Assembly (NCBI GenBank): GCA_965219005.1
Contig: CBDCMS010000004.1
Coordinates: forward strand, 248,001 to 312,000
Reading direction: 5' to 3'
DNA length: 64,000 nucleotides
Origin: CAUZIZ01 sp965219005
GTDB lineage: Bacteria > Acidobacteriota > UBA6911 > RPQK01 > JAJDTT01
Shown here: positions 1 through 7,457 of the stretch, in pieces
Layout: the number at the start of each line of letters is the position of its first letter
Position numbering within the stretch: position 1 is the first letter of the stretch
Program-made: the position numbers and the translations under genes
The notes under the pieces: generated by a model
What the model was told of the DNA's origin: nothing
Database searches by the model: none
The model's input: only the letters and a program-made list of their open reading frames with translations

Positions 1-607
1 TGATTTCGTCTTTTCACCTTGTTACGAGTGCCCCTGCTCAGGACCTCGGTGCGGAGCTGATCGCAGCAGCCCGAACGGGAAAGATCTTGAGGCTAAGAGC
101 TCTTCTGGGTACCGGCACAGATCCCAACCTCACGGACAAGGACGGCTGGACGCCGTTGATGCGCGCCGCCGAATCGGGAAGGGTCGAGTGTGTCGAGGCC
201 TTGCTCGAAGCCAAGGCAGATGTCAACTTGAAGAATCATGGGGGTGCAAGCGCCCTACTGGCGGCGTCCTACATGGGACACGCTCGAACTATTTCGGTTC
301 TGCTCAAGAGGGGGGCCGACATCAACATAAGGACCATCGCTGGAATTACGCCTTTGATGGCGACGTCCTATGAGGTTATAAAGACGCGTTGCAGGTGCTG
401 CTGGACGAGGGCGCTGACCTGAACCTGAAGACCAAACGAGGCATAACCGCCCTGATAGGCGCGACCTACAAAGGGCAGGTCGAAGCGGTCCGCCTCCTGC
501 TCAAAGCCGGCGCCGACACAAGCGTGAAGGATAAACAGGGGCATACGGCTCTGTCCCGTGCCCAGGCTCAGAACCACACACAACTCATACGCTTGCTTCA
601 GAGATAG
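1..607 (+). pseudogene. Ankyrin-repeat protein, exported, 5' end outside window, one frameshift
   Basis: The reading frame is open from base 3 and begins with what looks like the end of a signal peptide (TSAPAQ, then DLGAELIAAARTG), so the true start lies before the window. Four or five ankyrin repeats follow, with the usual G-x-TPLM/LA-A and LL-x-x-GAD-x-N motifs. Frame 3 runs to a stop near 422, while the next repeat (VLLDEGADLNLKTKRG) continues in frame 2 to the stop at 607. The break lies near 370-380, in GAGGTTATAAAG, where one extra G would restore GYKDALQVLLDEGAD. Either this is a one-base deletion in a decaying gene or a sequencing error. Ankyrin proteins mediate protein binding; the partner is unknown. 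Confidence 0.8.
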
Positions 608-621
608 GGAGGCTGCTTCCC

Positions 622-1494
622 CTATTCAGTGTCTGAGGTGATGGTCATCTCGACACAGGGAAGCGGTGCCGGTAGATTTGGTGGATATCCGGAATAGAAG
701 TCTCTTACCCTACCCGACCAGTAGTCGGCGCGATTCTTCTTCTGCTGGCACTGGTCCTTGATTGAGTGATAGAGAAAGGCCATGTAGACCATGAAATTCT
801 GAACGTTGTCGATCTCATCGAAGTGAGCAAATGAGTACTGGAGTTCGATGAAGTGCTCAGAGTCCCTAACCGAGAAATAGTTGTCGAGCATGTCTTCCAG
901 CGTCGACGCGTTGTCCACCGAGGGAAACGGGGCCGCCGTGAATACCATGGGTTTGGCTCGTCTGAAGGTGTCGGAAAGGAGTTCACGACGCTGCCTCCAG
1001 AGCCGCTTGAATGCGATTCTTTCCGGGCGTCCCCATACCCGAAATCCGACCGAAAAGAGGCAGCTCATGCAGGGAAGAATCGAGAACTGCATGTGGATAC
1101 CAGCTGCATCGGAGTCGTCCTCATACGGGTTGGGCTCGACCCTTTTCCTGAAATACGAAGGACCAGGGAAAAACTCCAGTGTGACCCCGCTGTTGATGCT
1201 GTACCTAAACTGATTCTGATTGCGAAAATCAGTGTCGAAGATCTCTCCGGGTTCAATTACCGCAGTTTCGAAGAGATCCCAGACGATGTCGTAAAGTTTG
1301 TCTTCCGGATTGTTGACTGCTTGGTAGAAATCTTCCTGAGAGGCACGTCTGAGGACTTCGTAGTAGTGATTATCCATAGGCTCGACGACGCAAAAGAGCA
1401 TCGAGTATATCGGAAAAGAAACCTGGGGAAAAGCAGGTCCCGAAGAAATCCTGTCTTGCAGAAGCGCCGTTACCCTTCTCTTCTTGGCAGGCAT
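622..1494 (-). CDS. Uncharacterised 290-residue protein
   Basis: Complete frame with ATG start and a natural amino-acid composition, rich in Phe, Tyr, Asp and Arg. No signal peptide or membrane segment is visible. The N-terminus is basic (MPAKKRR). A cysteine pair sits in the middle (LPCMSCLFSVGFRVWGR), and an aromatic C-terminal half (YSFAHFDEIDNVQNFMVYMAFLYHSIKDQC) looks helical. I recognise no family. It lies tail to tail with the broken ankyrin gene (15 bp apart) and head to head with the Crp/ECF cluster. A long plus-strand frame overlaps it but has shadow-like composition. Confidence 0.6.
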   Translation of the reverse strand: MPAKKRRVTALLQDRISSGPAFPQVSFPIYSMLFCVVEPMDNHYYEVLRRASQEDFYQAVNNPEDKLYDIVWDLFETAVIEPGEIFDTDFRNQNQFRYSINSGVTLEFFPGPSYFRKRVEPNPYEDDSDAAGIHMQFSILPCMSCLFSVGFRVWGRPERIAFKRLWRQRRELLSDTFRRAKPMVFTAAPFPSVDNASTLEDMLDNYFSVRDSEHFIELQYSFAHFDEIDNVQNFMVYMAFLYHSIKDQCQQKKNRADYWSGRVRDFYSGYPPNLPAPLPCVEMTITSDTE

Positions 1495-1692
1495 TACTGG
1501 ACGTTCTCTCGACCTCGTTTCGGGCTCGAGGAATGGGTGATCTCCCTGGGTTTATATGCTATGAGTCTGCGTTGGTCAGGGTCCTTGAACTGGCTCCTAT
1601 CGTACTCGTAGAGGTCGAGTTGCTGGGCCATGTTTCTGGGGCAGAAGATGCTTCATCGGTCCGGGGGCAGATCTAGCGGGGAGCATGGCCCG

Positions 1693-1962
1693 ATGGAAAC
1701 TGCCGAAGCTGTCGTCAATAACAGTGAAGGCCGAGATTCAGAGTGCCTGCGAACGCTGGCAGAAACCATCAAGCGGGTCCCCCAGGCGTACCTGCTTGGT
1801 TGCGATAAGGACTACGACCATGACCGAACTGTGTTCACCTTCGCAGGGACTCCCAGAAGCGTTCTGGAGGCAGCCTGGGAGTTGTTCCAGCAGGCGATTC
1901 AGCTCATCGACGTGAGGGCCCAATCGGGAGTTGAAGCCTGCCGTGTGACTCTGTTCCCGGTA
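1693..1962 (+). pseudogene. Relic of glutamate formiminotransferase N-terminal domain (FTCD)
   Basis: Translation from the ATG at 1693 shows the N-terminal signature of formiminotransferases: VVNNSEGRD (family: C-PNFSEGR), YLLGCDKDYDHDRTVFTFAG (family: LLD..D.DHNRSV-TF-G), then SVLEAAWELFQQAIQLIDVR (family: AV-EAA.....A-ELIDM). The family then has RHxGEHPRMGA with active-site residues; here it is QSGVEACRVTLFPV, so the catalytic segment is lost and the remaining two-thirds of the protein are absent. The frame happens to stay open into the downstream Crp/Fnr gene, giving an apparent 384-residue fusion. The sequence between the relic and 2041 resembles neither family, and the regulator has its own ribosome binding site, so I read this as a decayed gene piece. 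Confidence 0.75.
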
Positions 1963-2029
1963 CTGCTCACACGAATTCTTGTGTTTCTTGGAATAAATCT
2001 TCCGCTTCCTGGCATTTGGTTGGTGAAAC

Positions 2030-2034
2030 GGAGG
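2030..2034 (+). promoter_or_regulatory. Shine-Dalgarno site fixing the Crp/Fnr start
   Basis: GGAGG six bases before ATG at 2041. This decides for the internal ATG rather than the in-frame starts at 1630 or 1693 that would append the formiminotransferase relic. Confidence 0.75.
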
Positions 2035-2040
2035 AAGTAT

Positions 2041-2784
2041 ATGAGTGTTCTTCATGTTCAGCCTCAGGAGCTGAAGAGTGCGGACAAGTTGTGGCACCTG
2101 AAGCAGTCACCGCTAATGCAAGGTTTGTCGTTCCGAATGCTGGCCACCACGGCGAGTCTTTGTTCGGACCGAATCTATGCCAAGGGAGAGGTCATCTTCG
2201 AACGAGGTGACCCTAGTGACGCCTTGTATATTCTGAACCGAGGCAGCGTGAGGCTTTCATTGACCAGTCCCAACGGCAAGGAAAAGATCGTCGCCCTGCT
2301 TCGAAACGGTGATGTGTTTGGAGAAGAAGTCCTGGGCCCGTCCGAGCGGCGCCTTGTGGGAGCGGAGGCCCATCAGGATTCCTGGGTTTCTTTCATCTCC
2401 TCGGATCATCTTCACCAGTTGATCCAGCAACAGCCTGCGCTATCCCTCAATTTTGCGCGTATTCTCAATGAGAGGCTCGACGAGAGTCGAGACGATATCG
2501 AGGCTCTCGCTTTTCTGACTACCGAACAACGCGTGGCGCGCGCTCTGCTGAGGCTGGCTCGGAACTACGGCCGAAGCATCCTCTCCAATCAGAGGCTGAC
2601 GAAGATCGGCATACCTCTCTCTCATGAGAGGCTGGCCCAGCTCATCGGTGGCAACCGCCCCCAGATCTCGACGATCATGTCCAAGTTCAAGAAGTTGGGT
2701 TGGTTACAGTATAGAAGACGGAAATTGTTGGTTGATGTCGAGGCGGTCCGGAGCGTCGTGGACGGCCTGGAAGTAGCCGGATAA
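2041..2784 (+). CDS. Crp/Fnr-family transcription regulator
   Basis: 247 residues, the usual family size. The N-terminal cyclic-nucleotide-binding fold spans about residues 20-140 (KGEVIFERGDPSDALYILNRG, then GDVFGEE), followed by a dimerisation helix and a winged helix with recognition segment LSHERLAQLIGGNRPQIST. The FNR-type N-terminal cysteine cluster is absent, so an iron-sulfur oxygen sensor is unlikely. The ligand cannot be read from the sequence. The gene ends 9 bp before the ECF sigma gene and is probably co-transcribed with it and the anti-sigma factor, which links this regulator to an envelope or redox stress circuit. The open frame extends upstream into a formiminotransferase relic, but GGAGG at 2030 marks this start. 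Confidence 0.88.
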   Translation: MSVLHVQPQELKSADKLWHLKQSPLMQGLSFRMLATTASLCSDRIYAKGEVIFERGDPSDALYILNRGSVRLSLTSPNGKEKIVALLRNGDVFGEEVLGPSERRLVGAEAHQDSWVSFISSDHLHQLIQQQPALSLNFARILNERLDESRDDIEALAFLTTEQRVARALLRLARNYGRSILSNQRLTKIGIPLSHERLAQLIGGNRPQISTIMSKFKKLGWLQYRRRKLLVDVEAVRSVVDGLEVAG

Positions 2785-2793
2785 GATTGCCAG

Positions 2794-3324
2794 GTGCTGA
2801 TACCAGGAAGCCGTACACAAAGGAATAACTTTCGAAAGGAAGCCCTTCCGCACATGCAGTCCCTCTACTGGATGTCGTTGAGCCTGACCCGGAATCATGC
2901 CGTCGCTGAGGATCTGGTGCAGGACACCTACCGCGAAGCGTGGACGTCTTTCGCACGTTACGAGCCCGATTCGAACTGCAAGGCCTGGCTCTTCAGGATC
3001 CTTTTTCGGCAGTGGAGCAAGCAACGCAGACAGGCCGGACCGTTTCGAGAGATTGACGTGGCCGAGGTGCCGGAGTCTCGAGTAGCCGCTGAGGCCGGTT
3101 TCGACAAGAACCTGGAAGGGAAGGAGATCCTGAAAATCGCAGGGACGCTTCCCAAAGACTACAAGACGATTCTCGTTCTGGCCGACGTTGAAGGCTTCAG
3201 CTACCGAGAGATCGCCGAGCTACTTGAGATTCCCATCGGAACAGTGATGTCCCGACTCAATAGAGCTCGGAGCCTTTTACGAAAAAAACTGTCGCACGGA
3301 TACGAGGGACGCAACACCGCTTGA
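2794..3324 (+). CDS. ECF-type RNA polymerase sigma factor
   Basis: 176 residues from a GTG start. The sigma-2 region is clear (LTRNHAVAEDLVQDTYREAW, then CKAWLFRILF), as is the sigma-4 helix-turn-helix (GFSYREIAELLEIPIGTVMS, RLNRARSLLRKKL). It directs RNA polymerase to a stress regulon promoter, normally held off by the anti-sigma factor encoded 16 bp downstream. The start lies 9 bp after the Crp/Fnr stop. The SD is weak at the GTG, so translational coupling to the upstream gene is plausible. The neighbouring zinc-finger anti-sigma supports the sigma-70 ECF assignment. Confidence 0.92.
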   Translation: MLIPGSRTQRNNFRKEALPHMQSLYWMSLSLTRNHAVAEDLVQDTYREAWTSFARYEPDSNCKAWLFRILFRQWSKQRRQAGPFREIDVAEVPESRVAAEAGFDKNLEGKEILKIAGTLPKDYKTILVLADVEGFSYREIAELLEIPIGTVMSRLNRARSLLRKKLSHGYEGRNTA

Positions 3325-3340
3325 CCAAAGGAACCGTATC

Positions 3341-4156
3341 ATGACCGCCTTTGCTCCTAAAGATTGCAAACGAGTTCAGAGTCTGTTGGACGATTTCCTC
3401 TCGGGTGAACTGATCGTCGAGACGAATCAGGAGATCCTGGGGCATCTGGGACTGTGCGCGCGCTGTTCAGAAGAAAAGAGCTTTCGCGAGCAGATCCGCG
3501 AGGACTTGATCAAAAGCTGGCGATCGCAGCCAGTCCCCGAGAGCCTCGAGAATAGGTTGAGCGACATCGTGGTGAGCCAGCCACTCTATTGGGCGTCAAT
3601 GAGGTGGGCGGCGGGTGTGCTTATCCTCGCTGGAGTCTCTTTGGCCTCACTTCTCCTGTTACCCATGACGGATTTGGAACTTCAGGCCTTCCGCCTGGTC
3701 AACCACTATTCGGAAGTCCTGGAAGATCATTTCGGTTGTTCTGGAGAGCTTCCGGCAGACGGCGAATCGCTCCCTCTGGATCTCCACCGGGTGGCATTGG
3801 AGCGCGTTCTGGGCGAGAGCTCAGGAGCGTATCGTTTAGTGGATGTCCGAATCTGCAGCTTCAAAGAAGTTCACTTTACGCACTACGCGTTCCAGGGACC
3901 TGAACGCAATTTGTCCTTGATTTTCGAGGCAAGGAAGTCCTCCGAGCAGCTGCCCGAACTTCGAGGTCAGCTCGAGAAGAAGCTGAAGGGCGTCGATATA
4001 CATCTGGTGAGTCGGGCCTCAGCCTCCATCGTTTCCCTGGAGAGCCCCCGCCATTTTATTTATCTAGTGACCGAGGAGACCACGCCTGACGGTGTTCTTC
4101 TGCTGGCTGAGGAAGTGCTGCCCCTGCTGAAGCAGTCGCTGTTCGATCGCGGATAG
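3341..4156 (+). CDS. Zinc-finger membrane anti-sigma factor
   Basis: 271 residues. The N-terminal cytoplasmic domain has the ZAS signature His-x3-Cys-x2-Cys (HLGLCARC, near residue 36) preceded by CKRVQSLLDDFLSGEL. One membrane helix follows at about residues 86-108 (WAAGVLILAGVSLASLLLLP), then a roughly 160-residue extracytoplasmic part of no family I recognise, which includes two cysteines. The expected role is to bind the sigma factor encoded just upstream and release it when the outer domain or the Zn/thiol site is triggered. Third and last gene of the Crp-ECF-anti-sigma unit. Its sensor domain is longer than that of common RsrA/ChrR types. Confidence 0.85.
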   Translation: MTAFAPKDCKRVQSLLDDFLSGELIVETNQEILGHLGLCARCSEEKSFREQIREDLIKSWRSQPVPESLENRLSDIVVSQPLYWASMRWAAGVLILAGVSLASLLLLPMTDLELQAFRLVNHYSEVLEDHFGCSGELPADGESLPLDLHRVALERVLGESSGAYRLVDVRICSFKEVHFTHYAFQGPERNLSLIFEARKSSEQLPELRGQLEKKLKGVDIHLVSRASASIVSLESPRHFIYLVTEETTPDGVLLLAEEVLPLLKQSLFDRG

Positions 4157-4330
4157 GATCCCGCTCTACGAGCCGCACAGGATCATCAGGTCGAATCGTC
4201 AGTTCTCGGGACAAGGGGGGACGGTGCCGTTGTCCGGCTCTCTCCTCGGAACTTTGTCTCATCCGCCTGTAGTCCAAGGTCGTTCGCGGCTCTGTCGGAC
4301 TACGCTCTCTCGCACACTGCCCCCTACCCA

Positions 4331-4361
4331 GTCTCAGTCAGACGGCCGTCCTGACTGAGAC
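4331..4361. promoter_or_regulatory. Near-perfect palindrome with adjoining -10-like box
   Basis: GTCTCAGTCAG and CTGACTGAGAC form 11-bp arms around the nine-base centre ACGGCCGTC. TATACT follows at 4365-4370, about 100 bp before the ceramidase gene. It could be an operator over the ceramidase promoter or a terminator for the anti-sigma unit (no T-run follows). The rest of 4157-4471 holds no gene. Its stretch around 4230-4305 resembles the dispersed repeat found beside both IS1595 copies (TGTCCGGCTCTCTCCT, TCGTTCGCGGCTCTG). Confidence 0.5.
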
Positions 4362-4471
4362 TGCTATACTTCGAACCCTGTCGAGTTGCGGGTCCGTGAT
4401 TCTCCGGCCTCGAAGTACCGAAGAGACGTCATTCACCGGACCCCCGAAAGGCCGAAGATCGAGGAGGTAGT

Positions 4472-5966
4472 GTGATGTTGTTTTCCAATCGCAGATTCTA
4501 CTGTGTTGCCGCCCTGTTGCTGTTGTGGCTGGGTGGGTTTTTTCAGGACCCAGCTCGGGCAGAGGCGGGTTGGAAGGCAGGTGTCGCAAAAGTCAAGATT
4601 ACTCCCACAGAGCCTATCTGGCTGGCCGGATACGGTTCCCGAGACAGACCTACCGGGAAGGTCCTCCAGGACATCTATACCAAGGCGTTGGCACTTGAAG
4701 ATGCGTCTGGGGCGGTCTCGGTGCTGGTCAGCACGGATCTTCTGGGTTTCAACCGGACCATGTCCGAGGAGGTCTTCGAGAGAGTTCGGCAGCGCTTTGC
4801 CCTGACGAGAGACCGTCTGGTCATCAACGCATCCCACACCCACAGCGCTCCGGTGGCCGGAGAGGTTTTGCATTCCGCCTACAGCATGAACCAAGAGCAC
4901 GAAGCCGTGGTGCGCAGATATACGAAGGATCTCCTGGAGAAAACGGTCTTCGTCATTGCCCGGTCGATTCAGAACCTGGAGCCGGCTGACCTGGAATTTG
5001 AACAAGGTTTGGCAGGGTTCGCCGTAAACCGGCGTAGGGCGCGCAAGGGGAAGCGACACCTTCCCGCTCCAGTGGACCACGATGTTCCGGTGCTAGCAGT
5101 GCGCTCCAGCACAGGAGCGCTGAAGGCTATCGTCTTTGGCTATGCCTGTCATGCCACGGTTCTCAGTGGCTATGAGATCAACGGTGATTGGCCCGGCTTT
5201 GCCCAGGAATCGTTGGAAAAGACCCATTCGGGAGCCATTGCCCTCTTTATGAACGGTTGCGGGGCGGAGGGCAGCCTTTGATTTCTCTTCTCGAGCGGGA
5301 GGCATCCGGTGGGAAAACCGCTTTGGGTTTTTCCACGGGAGGGCGAGCGCCGTCCCAAAGCATGCAACCTTGCCCAGGCGCTCAGAGGACCCCTTGCCCA
5401 GGCGCTCAGAGGATCTGGCCAGGATGTACGGGAAGATTCTGGCGATTGCCGTCAACAAGGTTCTGGACAGGGAAATGAGGCCCGTCCTGGGTCCTCTGAA
5501 GACAGCCTTCCAGCGGGTAGACATTCCGTTCCAGACGCCCCCAACTCGCAGCCAGCTCGAAAAGCGTATCGTAAACGAAGAGGGTCCGCGGAGACGTCAC
5601 GCGGAGCATCTGCTCGCCATCCTGGATCGAGATGGCCGCATCCAGGATTCCTACCCCTATCCGATCCAGGTATGGAGCTTTGGGAAGGGACTTACCTTCA
5701 TCCATTTGGCGGGTGAAGTCGTGGTGGACTATTCGCTTCGGTTCAAAGCCGAGTACGGCTGGGACGACGTCTGGGTGACGGGTTACTCAAACGAGGTGTT
5801 TGCCTACATACCCTCTCTGCGCGTGCTCAAGGAGGGTGGTTACGAGGGTGGTGGCGCCATGATCCCGTACGGAAAACCTGGGCCGTTTCGCGCCGCCGTG
5901 GAGGAGATCATTGCAGAAAAGGTGGACGAATTGGTGCGGTTGACCTCAGAACATCGTGGCGACTAG
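4472..5966 (+). pseudogene. Neutral/alkaline non-lysosomal ceramidase, disrupted
   Basis: The first part (4472-5281, 269 residues) has a signal peptide (CVAALLLLWLGGFF...ARAEA), the start of the ceramidase N-terminal domain (WKAGVAKVKITPTEP), the zinc motif NASHTHSAP and a further His in GYACHATVLSGY. It stops after NGCGAEGSL. The second part (about 5394-5966) resumes with PRRSEDLARMYGKILA and contains the remaining ligand-type residues in HLAGEVVVDYSLRF and TGYSNEVFAYIPS. Between them about 110 bases are foreign to the family: a hairpin-forming stretch (GTGGGAAAACC / GGTTTTTCCAC) and a 24-bp tandem duplication. The enzyme would cleave ceramide to sphingosine and fatty acid, but no intact protein can be made unless the insertion is bypassed. 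Confidence 0.8.
5368..5415. repeat. 24-bp tandem duplication inside the ceramidase gene
   Basis: CCTTGCCCAGGCGCTCAGAG recurs with a 24-bp period (5368 and 5392), coding PRRSED twice. It lies at the right edge of the material that interrupts the ceramidase frame. Confidence 0.9.
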
Positions 5967-5993
5967 TAGCCAGTCGTGGCGACTAGTAGCCAG
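5954..5993. repeat. 20-bp tandem duplication after the ceramidase
   Basis: TCGTGGCGACTAGTAGCCAG occurs twice without spacer, the first copy overlapping the ceramidase stop codon (TAG at 5964-5966). Beyond it, 5994-6154 shows no gene, only short GCAGGTCGC reiterations near 6003 and an AGGATTTCCGAATCCT palindrome near 6102 that resembles the REP-like units at 55 kb. Confidence 0.9.
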
Positions 5994-6154
5994 TGTGGTC
6001 CGCAGGTCGCAGGTCGCCGGTCGTCTCCGATTCTGATCCGCCGCACCTTCTTGCAAAGAAATCCATCGAGGTCAATCCCCACGGTATTCCGCCTTCCAGC
6101 CAGGATTTCCGAATCCTGGGTAAGAGGAAAAATCTAAAGTTAACTGTAATAGCC

Positions 6155-6262
6155 CAGATCTGACCGTACAGACAGTGTCAGAGTAGATCGTCCCTGATCG
6201 GCTGCTTTGCACCCTAAAAGCGGACGTTCAAGTTTCCCGCGGAAACGTCGAATGAACGACGC
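6155..6262. repeat. Palindromic elements: left arm of element P joined to element Q
   Basis: 6155-6205 (CAGATCTGACCGTACAGACA, TCAGAGTAGATC, CTGATCGG) matches the left arm of the complete inverted-repeat element at 44588. From about 6209 a different palindrome takes over (AAGCGGACGTTCAAGTTTCC / GGAAACGTCGAATGAACG), found again in reverse orientation at 11598-11652, directly before the first group II intron. No coding capacity. The stretch 6263-6397 shows no gene. Confidence 0.7.
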
Positions 6263-6397
6263 TGAGATTGCAGAAAACCAGAGGCTCCTTCCGCTCTGGA
6301 GATGCCTTCTAGCCCCGGCACTTCTCCGGCAAGGGCGATACCCGTCCAGGTAACCAGGAACTACCCAAGTCATCGCCAGGGTATATCTCGGCGACTT

Positions 6398-6469
6398 GGC
6401 GAACGTCAGGTTTCAGCAGTGCCGTCTGGGCGCCCCGTGCCGGCATCCGCTGCAAACCCTTGTTAGATG
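6398..6469 (-). other. attC-like integron recombination site
   Basis: Read on the minus strand it starts TCTAACAAGG, continues TTTGCAGC, and after a GC-rich centre has GCTGAAAC and a degenerate right core GTTCGCC. TTTGCAGC pairs with GCTGAAA only if one G is left extrahelical, the structural mark of attC hairpins. It lies 10 bp past the restored stop codon of the SnoaL-like gene on the same strand, as in a gene cassette. The right core departs from GTTRRRY, so the site may be inactive. No integrase gene is visible in the window. Confidence 0.6.
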
Positions 6470-6478
6470 TTTTCGTCT

Positions 6479-6869
6479 CTACTCACAAAGGCTCCATGTA
6501 ACAAAGGCGACTCTCCAGGAATCATCGGAATTTCGCCGGAGCACCCACATGCTGCTGCCGGAGCTGACGAGCGTCTCTTTTAAACCCGGCCTGTTTCGAA
6601 ATCGTACGAAAGTCGACGACCCTGTAGGCCAGGTGCCCGTCCCCGTCGATCCGCAGATCGTTCAGAGTGATCTCGTCTGTCGTCCGTGGCTGGCCGCCGA
6701 GCCAGTCCAGAATCTCCGCACGCCCCCGCAGAGCCCGCCCGGTAGGCGGCATCCAGATGACGTCTTCCGTACAGAGCTCCAGCAAACCGTCAACTCCACC
6801 ATCCGACTCGTGCGCCAACCAGCGTCGCTGAAGATCCTCGATGGCTCCGCGGTCTGCTTCGCTGAGCAT
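6479..6869 (-). pseudogene. SnoaL/NTF2-like small protein with one frameshift, cassette-type
   Basis: From ATG at 6869 the frame encodes a SnoaL-like fold (IEDLQRRWLAHE, ELCTEDVIWMPP, GRAEILDWLG, then LAYRVVDFRT). It derails near 6583 in GGTTTAAAAG. Dropping one T gives LKETLVSSGSSMWVLRRNSD, then SWRVAFVTWSLCE and a stop at 6479, exactly the expected C-terminal strand for a 129-residue family member. Such proteins are small cone-shaped ligand-binding or isomerase folds; no substrate can be inferred. The gene plus the attC-like site 10 bp beyond it has the layout of an integron cassette. Confidence 0.72.
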
Positions 6870-7123
6870 TGTTCAACCTGACGGGAATCTGCTAGGGCGA
6901 TTCAGACTCCCTCGGCGCGCGACGAAACGGTCGATCGGTCAATGAGGGCACCCCAGTCTCACACCGATCCCCGCTGGTCCGTCCATACCCGGAATCCGTG
7001 GGGGGGCAGCCGCAGCCGGTCGAGAAGCTTTGGCTGAGAACTCGATGGTTCAAGAGCCTCGCGTACCAAAGGGAGCGGCCTAGCAGCTACGGGTGCTGGA
7101 GGGCGTTCGCCCGTCTCAAAGCT
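6870..7123. other. No gene seen
   Basis: No convincing coding frame on either strand between the SnoaL-like gene and the intron remnant at 7124. A possible right core (GTTGAAC read on the minus strand, 6871-6877) directly before the SnoaL-like start would fit a cassette boundary, but no partner arm was identified. Confidence 0.5.
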
Positions 7124-7158
7124 GAACCTTAGACCACCGCGCCACATCCTTACTCTAC
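7124..7158 (+). repeat. 3'-end remnant of the group II intron
   Basis: 35 bases (GAACCTTAGACCACCGCGCC and CACATCCTTACTCTAC) are identical to the last 35 bases of both full introns at 12638-12672 and 13658-13692. Sequence just upstream does not match. Immediately after it, 7159-7190 (GCGGCCGTTCGATTCCCATC) resembles the right arm of palindromic element P, so intron end and P element are neighbours here, and again close together after the second full intron. The rest up to 7457 has no gene; TATACT at 7343 could be a -10 box for the next gene. Confidence 0.8.
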
Positions 7159-7457
7159 TGCGGCCGTTCGATTCCCATCAAATATGTTATCGATAGCTGC
7201 ACCGATCGCGACGCCAAGGGCTATCCTCAGTACCCATGCTTTTCGCCGCACCGTCTTCTTTCTTTGTAGCGATCAGTTTTCCCTCTCTCCCTTCGTCGGA
7301 AGCTATCTGACTAAATAGAACGAGGGGGCTAAGGGTTGCTGCTATACTACTCCGAAATTCATCTATAAGAACACGGCCCGTGTCAAGGCACACGGCCTCC
7401 GAGGCAGTCCGTCTCAGACGAGCCAAAGGAGGCCTCCTTGAGGGAGCTGAACCCATC

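Noticed and set aside
853..1611. Long plus-strand open frame opposite the 622-1494 gene
   Set aside because: Composition is typical of an antisense shadow (Arg/Ser-rich, no motifs); the minus-strand frame reads as a natural protein.
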